Assembly: GCA_902806105.1 (NCBI GenBank)
Contig: CADCVI010000052.1
Span: 1-47,391 of the forward strand
Direction: 5' to 3'
Origin: an uncultured Rubrobacteraceae bacterium
Lineage (GTDB): Bacteria; Actinomycetota; Rubrobacteria; Rubrobacterales; Rubrobacteraceae
Length of the DNA: 47,391 bases
Every line of letters starts with the position of its first letter. The stretch's first letter is position 1. This document shows positions 41,959-47,391 of this stretch, in pieces. The notes under the pieces were generated by a model that was given only the letters and a program-made list of their open reading frames with translations, made no database searches and was not told the DNA's origin. A program made the position numbers and the translations under genes.

Positions 41959-41974
41959 AGCATGGTCGTGCTAC

Positions 41975-43549
41975 CTAGCCGCGGACGCGCTGGAGCTCGC
42001 GGAGGAACTCGGCGTTGGTGCGGGTCTCCTTGAGCTTCTGAATGAGGAGCTCGACCTTCTGGTCGGTCCCGAGGGCGCCGAGGATGCTCCTGACCTGCCA
42101 GACCCGCTGGGCCTCGGCGGGCTCCATGAGGAGCTCCTCCTTGCGCGTGCCCGAGTCCTCGACGTTGATGGCCGGGTAGATCCTCTTGTTCGCGAGCTTC
42201 CGTTCGAGGTGGAGCTCCATGTTGCCGGTCCCCTTGAACTCCTCGTAGATGACCTCGTCCATGCGGCTTCCGGTCTCGACGAGCGCGCTGGCGAGGATCG
42301 TCAAGGAGCCCCCGTCCTCTATGTTGCGGGCCGCGCCGAAGAACTTCTTCGGCGGGTAGAGCGCCGCAGAGTCGACGCCACCGGAGAGGATGCGTCCCGA
42401 GGCCGGGGCGGCGAGGTTGTAGGCGCGGGCGAGGCGGGTGATCGAGTCGAGCAGGACGACGACGTCCTCCCCCTCCTCGACGAGCCGCTTGACGCGCTCG
42501 AGGACGAGCTCGGCGACGGCTATGTGGTTCTCGGAGGGCTGGTCGAAGGTCGAGGAGACGACGATGGCCTCCTGGACGCTGCGCTCCCAGTCCGTGACCT
42601 CCTCCGGGCGCTCGTCGGCGAGGAGGACGAAGAGCTTGACCTCGGGGTAGTTCGCGGCGATGGACTGCGCGATCTGCTTGAGGATCGTCGTCTTACCGGC
42701 CTTCGGCGGCGAGACGATGAGCCCACGCTGGCCCTTGCCGATGGGGGCCGTGAGGTCGATGACCCTCGGCGCTATGTCGTTCGGCTTCCACTCAAGGCGC
42801 AGGCGGTCCTCCGGGTAGAGCGGGGTCAGATCGTCGAAGCTGACCCGGCGGCGGCCCTTCTGGGGCTCGGTGCCGTTGACCGTCTCGATGCGCACCAGCG
42901 CCGGATACTTCTCGCCGTCGCGGGCAGGACGGATCTGGCCGACTACCTCGTCGCCGCGCCTGAGGTTGAACCGCTTGATCTGCGAGGTGGAGACGTAGAC
43001 GTCGCCCTTGCCCTGGCTGTAGCCGTTGGTCCTCAGGAACCCGAAGCCGTCCGGCAGGACGTCGAGGACGCCGCTCTGGATCTGGCCCGGTCCGTCGCCC
43101 TTGTCGCCGCCCTTGTCGCCGCGCCCCTCGCGACGGCCTTCGCCCTTGTCGCGCCCCTTCTTCTCGTGACGGCGCTTCTCGACCTCCTCGGGGGCCGCGA
43201 CGACCGAGGCGTCCGCTTCGCCGAAGGCGTCCGTGCGAGGGGTCTCCGTGGCGACGCTCGAGACGCCGTTCGTGGACCCGTTCCTCCCCTCCGCAGCCTC
43301 GGGGGCCGCGACGTCCGTTGACCCGTTGGCCGTGGAAGGCTCGGGGGCCGCGGGCTGCTCGGGAGGGGACGGTGCGGCGGCCGGGCTGCTGGCCGGTGCT
43401 GCGCCCTCGGCCTGTTCGGTCGCGGTCTTGAAGATGAGTTCCGCGAGCTGGGGCTTGCGGTACTTGCGGTACTGCTCGATGCCAAGCTGAGAGGCGATCT
43501 GGTGCAGGTCGCTCAGAGGCTTGCGCTCGAGGGTCGATAACTCAGTCAT
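41975..43549 (-). CDS. rho: Transcription termination factor Rho with a large N-terminal insertion
   Basis: Hexameric RNA helicase that ends transcription. The 524 residues have a Rho-N helical domain (1-42), a long insertion (about 45-157), the cold-shock RNA-binding domain (160-230, [11 protein letters not shown]) and the ATPase with P-loop PPKAGKTT (281-288). The insertion is first rich in Ala, Pro and Ser and then strongly basic and Gly-rich ([18 protein letters not shown]). Such insertions are known in actinobacterial Rho. I chose the ATG at 43549 because GGAGAGG lies 8 bases upstream. Confidence 0.96.
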   Translation of the reverse strand: MTELSTLERKPLSDLHQIASQLGIEQYRKYRKPQLAELIFKTATEQAEGAAPASSPAAAPSPPEQPAAPEPSTANGSTDVAAPEAAEGRNGSTNGVSSVATETPRTDAFGEADASVVAAPEEVEKRRHEKKGRDKGEGRREGRGDKGGDKGDGPGQIQSGVLDVLPDGFGFLRTNGYSQGKGDVYVSTSQIKRFNLRRGDEVVGQIRPARDGEKYPALVRIETVNGTEPQKGRRRVSFDDLTPLYPEDRLRLEWKPNDIAPRVIDLTAPIGKGQRGLIVSPPKAGKTTILKQIAQSIAANYPEVKLFVLLADERPEEVTDWERSVQEAIVVSSTFDQPSENHIAVAELVLERVKRLVEEGEDVVVLLDSITRLARAYNLAAPASGRILSGGVDSAALYPPKKFFGAARNIEDGGSLTILASALVETGSRMDEVIYEEFKGTGNMELHLERKLANKRIYPAINVEDSGTRKEELLMEPAEAQRVWQVRSILGALGTDQKVELLIQKLKETRTNAEFLRELQRVRG

Positions 43550-43613
43550 ACTTTCTACCTCTCCTGTTTCGGTACGCAAAAGCGTGGCTTCTTCTGATGC
43601 TGCGCTTGTCTTT

Positions 43614-44645
43614 TTAAAGCTGGAAGCCCTGCGTCCCGGCCTCGGGCTCGAGGGCATGGATGGTGTCCATGAATCGTACCATACGGGGTTTCGTGGACAT
43701 CACCACCGAATGCGTGCGGCCTCCTCCCCTGAAGTACCTGACGCCGTTGAGGATCTCGCCGGAGGTGATCCCGGTCGCCGCGAACACGACGTCCGAGCTC
43801 CGGACGAGATCGTCCATCGTGAGCTTCTTCTCCGGGTCTTTCAGACCGTACTCCTTGAGCTTCTCTACCTGCGAACGCTGGGTGGGCCACATCTTGGCCT
43901 GCATCTCCCCGCCGAGGCACCTGACCACGGCGGCCGCGAGGATACCCTCGGGCGCGCCGCCGATGCCGATGATCGCGTGCAGGCCCCCGCCGCGCAGGCC
44001 CACGGCGATGGCGGGCGTGAGATCGCCCTCCTGGCGGAGCTGTATCCTCGCCCCGGTCTCCCTTATCTGCTCGACGAGGTCCTCGTGACGCTCCCGATCG
44101 AGAACGGCCACCGTTATCTCGGACGGCTTGCGCCCGTAGGCCCTGGCGATCTCGCCTATGTTCTCCGCGATGGGCGCGTCTATGTCGATCCTGCCGCGGG
44201 AGCTTGGCCCTACTATGAGCTTGCTCATGTACATGTCGGGCGTCCTCAGCATGGTGCCCCCGGGGGCCACGGCGACCGCAGCGATGGACCCGTGCTGGCC
44301 GCGCGCCAGAAGCGTCAGCCCCTCTATAGGCTCGACGGCGAGATCCACCTCGCCACCTTCCGGGCCCGCCGTCCCGACCACATCCTCGACCTTCAGGGCG
44401 CCGGGGGACGTGATCAGGGAATGGACCTCTCCCCTCTCGTTGAGCCGCTCCTCGCGCAGGATAGCCACGCGACCGCGGAAGGACATCGCATCCAGCTCCT
44501 CCCTCAGCGTCTCCAGGGCGAGCGTATACGCCCTCTCGGAGGCTCCGGACCCCTCGAACGGCGAAACTCGCAGCGCGACGCGCTCTGTTACGGCGGCGTA
44601 CTCGACTGCGGAAGCAGCGGCGCTCCCCGGGCGGCGCTTAGCCAT
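43614..44645 (-). CDS. GlpX-family (class II fructose-1,6-bisphosphatase-like) protein with altered active site
   Basis: The 343 residues align along their length with GlpX: RTPDMYMSKLIVGPSSRG, GIGGAPEG with the metal Glu233, and DVVFAATGIT. The N-terminal catalytic motifs are changed. The usual GRGDKNTAD reads EGSGASERA (31-39), GEGEIDEAP is replaced by REERLNERG (64-72), and DPIEGT reads EPIEGL (105-110), with about ten inserted residues. Several metal ligands and the catalytic Asp are therefore missing. It may have another substrate or be inactive. It follows the diphosphoglycerate-synthetase-like gene and precedes rho. ATG at 44645, without a clear ribosome site. Confidence 0.8.
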   Translation of the reverse strand: MAKRRPGSAAASAVEYAAVTERVALRVSPFEGSGASERAYTLALETLREELDAMSFRGRVAILREERLNERGEVHSLITSPGALKVEDVVGTAGPEGGEVDLAVEPIEGLTLLARGQHGSIAAVAVAPGGTMLRTPDMYMSKLIVGPSSRGRIDIDAPIAENIGEIARAYGRKPSEITVAVLDRERHEDLVEQIRETGARIQLRQEGDLTPAIAVGLRGGGLHAIIGIGGAPEGILAAAVVRCLGGEMQAKMWPTQRSQVEKLKEYGLKDPEKKLTMDDLVRSSDVVFAATGITSGEILNGVRYFRGGGRTHSVVMSTKPRMVRFMDTIHALEPEAGTQGFQL

Positions 44646-44684
44646 GCTGACACAAGAAGTCCACTCGACCTCCCTTAATGGACC

Positions 44685-44711
44685 TGGGTCATGCGGTTTG
44701 CAGAAGACCCA
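44685..44711 (-). repeat. Hairpin in the glpX-like leader
   Basis: TGGGTC and GACCCA form a perfect 6-base stem with a 15-base loop, 40 bases before the start codon. It could mask the downstream GGGAGG on folding. Confidence 0.3.
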
Positions 44712-44784
44712 TCGGGCCGGGCTCATCGGAAACGACGCGGGGCTACCAGATCTTCGAAGAAGCGGGTGGTGCGTCGGTATGCAG

Positions 44785-44790
44785 ATTATA
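44785..44790 (-). promoter_or_regulatory. -10 element before the glpX-like gene
   Basis: TATAAT on the minus strand, 26 bases after the stop of the preceding gene. The -35 at 17 bases is weak (GGTTCC). The leader would be about 130 bases. Confidence 0.5.
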
Positions 44791-44816
44791 TACCACTTCT
44801 CGCGCCGGAACCGCCC

Positions 44817-46166
44817 TCAGCTCTCTCCTGCCTCGAAACGCGAGATGGCGTCCCGGGCGAGCGCGAGGAGTGCTGCGTCCAGCAGCGCCTCCCCCCCGCC
44901 CGCGGGCACCGGGTCGTTGTCGCAGTACAAAACCGGCCTGCCCTCCTCCGCGCCCCGCCGCGTGACCACGTCGATGGCGGCGGCCTTTATCTCCGTCAGG
45001 TACGCATCGAAAGGGAGGTTCCGCGTGGCTTCGAGATCATGGGCGAGCGCGCGCCTGTCCGAGAGGTTCCCGGAGGAGGCGACGACCTCGCAGCCGTATC
45101 GCTCTTCGAGGTGCCCGGCCAGCTTCGGCAGAACCGCGGGCGGCGCGGTGGAGACGTAGGCCACGCGCAGGCCGCGGACCTCGCCGACCGGACGCGGGCG
45201 GAAGACCGTCGGGAGGACCGGGAGATCCGGCCTAACCTCTCCAACCGCCTCCACGATCGCCTTCACCCTCGCATCATCCGCCATCGGCTCCTCGCTCATC
45301 GTCAGGAGCAGGAGGTCGGAGACGAGGAGCCGGTAGGCCCCGAGGAAGCCCGAGATGTACTCCGGGTCCTGGTGCGCCCCCGCGACGAGCACGCGCCCCT
45401 CGACCTCGACCGGCGGCACCGCCGCCCCCGACCCGTCGAAGAGCGTGAGGTGCGTCTGGAGCCCGTTCGCCACCTCCGCCCCTTCGAGTACGTTCGAGAC
45501 GAACGGCTCGCCCGAGAGGCCGCCGCCGCACCTCCTGCAACCAACCGTGACGACCCTGCTAAGGGCAGCCGTCTCGTAGGAGTCGGAGGCGGCGTGGGCG
45601 CCCTTCTCCAGGGCCTCCAGCAGGAAATCGCTCCCGACGTTCATCTTGTGGCCCTCGATCACCTCGGGCTCCGCCGGACCCCCGCGCCCCATCGAGACGA
45701 CGCAAGGGTCGAAGCCGTTGCGCGAGAGCAGGCGCGCCATGTAGCCCGAGACCGCAGTCTTCCCGACCCTCTTGCCCGTCCCGATCACCGCGAGCGACGG
45801 CTTGGTCGAGACGCGATGGTACCCCGGAGGCGAGAGCTCGAAGTCGCTCCCCGTATACCGCGCCCCGGCCGCGAGGACGAGCGAGGCGATCCGCATCCGC
45901 TCCCGGTACCCGACGACCGGCTCGTCCGAGAGGTCCACGACGATCTCTACCCCCGGATACTCCCGGAGCGCGTTCCCGACCGCCGAGACCGGGTTCTCGC
46001 CGTGTACGAGCGGCACCCCGTAGTCCGTCCCATCCTTCAGCTTCTCGGTGCCACCGAGGAACGCCGCCGCCACGAGCGAAAGGCCCATCGAGGACCGTAT
46101 GCTCCTCATCGCGTCGAGGACGACGGGCGGGTAGTGCTCGCCGTCTATAAGGAAGATCGCCCGCAA
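44817..46166 (-). CDS. Cyclic 2,3-diphosphoglycerate synthetase-like P-loop protein
   Basis: The family makes cyclic 2,3-diphosphoglycerate from 2,3-diphosphoglycerate and ATP, a thermoprotectant and phosphate store in methanogens. The 449 residues begin with IDGEHYPPVV and FLGGTEKLK, which I associate with this family. A P-loop follows, GTGKRVGKT (129-137), and later VGCRRCGGG and GAHQDPEYI. Start TTG at 46166, eight bases after the metallophosphoesterase stop, with GAGG 13 bases upstream. I rely on recalled motifs, so a related GTPase-like function is possible. A frame running to 46805 is read-through. Confidence 0.68.
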   Translation of the reverse strand: MRAIFLIDGEHYPPVVLDAMRSIRSSMGLSLVAAAFLGGTEKLKDGTDYGVPLVHGENPVSAVGNALREYPGVEIVVDLSDEPVVGYRERMRIASLVLAAGARYTGSDFELSPPGYHRVSTKPSLAVIGTGKRVGKTAVSGYMARLLSRNGFDPCVVSMGRGGPAEPEVIEGHKMNVGSDFLLEALEKGAHAASDSYETAALSRVVTVGCRRCGGGLSGEPFVSNVLEGAEVANGLQTHLTLFDGSGAAVPPVEVEGRVLVAGAHQDPEYISGFLGAYRLLVSDLLLLTMSEEPMADDARVKAIVEAVGEVRPDLPVLPTVFRPRPVGEVRGLRVAYVSTAPPAVLPKLAGHLEERYGCEVVASSGNLSDRRALAHDLEATRNLPFDAYLTEIKAAAIDVVTRRGAEEGRPVLYCDNDPVPAGGGEALLDAALLALARDAISRFEAGES

Positions 46167-46174
46167 GGGGCCGG

Positions 46175-47008
46175 TTACGCCTCGCCCGTGCCCAGGCCGG
46201 GTATCTCTGAGGGGGCCTGAACCTGCGCGTCTATCTTGTCCTCGAAGCGGGAGTACTGGTGCGTCTCGGCGTCGAAGTCCACGGCGAGCTCGCGCTCCTT
46301 GAACGGGTACTTGCGGAAGACCTTCACGCGGGGGCCGTCGATCTCGATGATGTTGTAACTCGGGCGGGTGTTCCCCCGCAGACGCGTCGTCGAGGCCGTG
46401 CCGGCGTTCACTATAAACATGTTCTCCAGGCGCCAGGAGTACGGGACGTGCTTGTGTCCAGAGAGGACGAGGTCCACCCCGAGGTCGCTCAGGAGCTCCA
46501 GGACGTCGCCCGCGTCGAAGATGATGTTCCGCTCGCGGCCCGTCCCCGGGATCGGGACGAGGTGATGGTGGACCACGAAGATCTTGAGCTTGTCCCCGGC
46601 GTTCTTGAAGCAATCCTTCACGAAGCCGTAGTGCTCGCGCCCGACGCGCCCGTCGTTCAGGTCGGGCTCCGAGGAGTCGACCCCGACCATGATCGCCTCG
46701 TCGAACTCGATCACCGAGTAACGCTCGCCGAACAGCCGCTCGAAGTGGATGTAGCCGACGTTCCTCGAGTCGTGGTTGCCCGGGATTACCATCAGGTTCT
46801 CGCACCGGAACCGGCTCACGTACTCGGCCGACAGCTCGAACTCCTGCCTGTAGCCCGCGTCCGTCAGATCCCCCGAGACCACGACGGCGGTCGGGTCCAT
46901 GTCGTTGATCTCCAGAATGGACCGCTCCAGGAGGTCCGGGATAAAATAGGCGCTGCCACAGTGGATGTCGCTGATCTGGCAGATCGTCAAACGCCCGTCG
47001 CTGTCCAT
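46175..47008 (-). CDS. Calcineurin-like metallophosphoesterase
   Basis: The 277 residues carry the full dimetal motif set: SDIH (the Asp and His), SGDLTD, PGNHD, VHHH and SGHKH. The layout resembles cyclic-nucleotide phosphodiesterases such as CpdA and Icc. The substrate is unknown. Given the next gene, eight bases on, a phosphoglycerate or cyclic phosphate ester is conceivable, which is inference only. The ATG at 47008 has GGGGTGA directly before it and GGAGGA further up; a longer frame to 47086 is less likely. Confidence 0.86.
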   Translation of the reverse strand: MDSDGRLTICQISDIHCGSAYFIPDLLERSILEINDMDPTAVVVSGDLTDAGYRQEFELSAEYVSRFRCENLMVIPGNHDSRNVGYIHFERLFGERYSVIEFDEAIMVGVDSSEPDLNDGRVGREHYGFVKDCFKNAGDKLKIFVVHHHLVPIPGTGRERNIIFDAGDVLELLSDLGVDLVLSGHKHVPYSWRLENMFIVNAGTASTTRLRGNTRPSYNIIEIDGPRVKVFRKYPFKERELAVDFDAETHQYSRFEDKIDAQVQAPSEIPGLGTGEA

Positions 47009-47391
47009 GTCACCCCATAAGACTTCGTCTCCTCCGACGCCCCGAAGTATAGCCGAACGGCCATTACCGCCGCGCCGGTGACGCACCCAGGCCCAAAAAT
47101 CTTCTGTACATCCCCGATCGGGTTCGGGGTTCTGCGCGTGCGGTCTAGTGCTCCGTGCTCGATCTCGGTGAACCAGACAAGCTTCGGCCGTGCCCGCGCG
47201 AAACCCGAGGTTCCCCGAGTGCTCCGCCCCCGTCCGCCTGAAACCGAGGGCTCGCCCTCCCGCGGCGAGAAGCCCTGGAGCACCGCCTCCGTCTTTTGCC
47301 GGGAGACGCGTTAGAGCAACCGGGGCGAGATGCTCGTGGCGGACCGTCGCAACGTGCGCTCGGGAGCCTGATCTTCGTTCCCGGAAGAACA
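47009..47391. other. 383-base right edge with no recognised gene
   Basis: Open frames exist (plus 47078-47314, minus up to 47283), but neither has a ribosome site or a known motif. A TATACT on the minus strand (47051-47046), 37 bases before the metallophosphoesterase start, may be its -10 element; no good -35 is seen. Confidence 0.4.

Noticed and set aside
39715..42033. Plus-strand open frame of 772 codons
   Set aside because: Antisense to prfA, the DUF1385 gene and rpmE; it crosses several real genes and intergenic gaps.
47078..47314. Plus-strand frame at the right edge
   Set aside because: No ribosome site, no motif, and opposite to the local gene direction; insufficient evidence to call.

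Overview
The window reads as a stretch of high-GC actinobacterial chromosome, most likely from Rubrobacter or a close relative. This is inferred from gene order, protein character and GC-rich codon use, not from a database match. Almost everything lies on the minus strand, so transcription runs from high to low coordinates. The only protein gene on the plus strand is a zinc alcohol dehydrogenase at 1832-2845. Start codons are unusually mixed: about a quarter of the genes appear to start with TTG, and many genes overlap by 1-4 bases (TTGA, GTGA, ATGA, TAATG).

Layout from right to left, in transcription order. (1) 47008-43614: a metallophosphoesterase, a protein resembling cyclic 2,3-diphosphoglycerate synthetase, and a GlpX-family phosphatase in which several family metal-site residues are replaced. 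(2) 43549-38173: rho with an intrinsic terminator, rpmE, a DUF1385 membrane protein, prfA, prmC and a Sua5/TsaC protein. (3) 37986-35630: glyA with a long leader, upp and dCMP deaminase. (4) 35569-26624: a complete F-type ATP synthase operon (atpZ-like, atpI-like, B, E, F, H, A, G, D, C) followed by murA. The beta subunit carries a roughly 95-residue N-terminal low-complexity extension and an acidic C-terminal tail. (5) 26206-25004: an M20 peptidase. (6) 24908-14687: an 11-gene complex I operon, nuoA-B-C-D-H-I-J-K-L-M-N. nuoE, nuoF and nuoG are not between nuoD and nuoH, and not elsewhere in the window. It has a good promoter. (7) 14674-7349: a sugar-nucleotide pyrophosphorylase, a small orphan ORF, comF, long-form hpf, secA, prfB and a DUF2993 protein. 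(8) 7153-2905: ftsE, ftsX, a short RNase R, smpB and tmRNA (ssrA), ending in a terminator shared with the convergent adh. (9) 1688-1: murI with a promoter implying a leaderless mRNA, tRNA-Pro, tRNA-Gly, tRNA-Arg, and the C-terminal half of an ADP-ribosylglycohydrolase that looks truncated.

Functionally the window joins energy conversion (complex I and ATP synthase) to a nearly complete translation termination and ribosome-rescue set: RF1, RF2, their methylase PrmC, tmRNA, SmpB, RNase R and HPF. It also holds cell-wall and division genes (murI, murA, ftsEX), secretion (secA) and transcription termination (rho). The items most worth a second look are the altered GlpX paralogue beside the cyclic-diphosphoglycerate-synthetase-like gene, the extended ATP synthase beta subunit, the N-module-less complex I with charged tails on NuoB and NuoI, and the repeated low-complexity tails on otherwise conserved housekeeping proteins.
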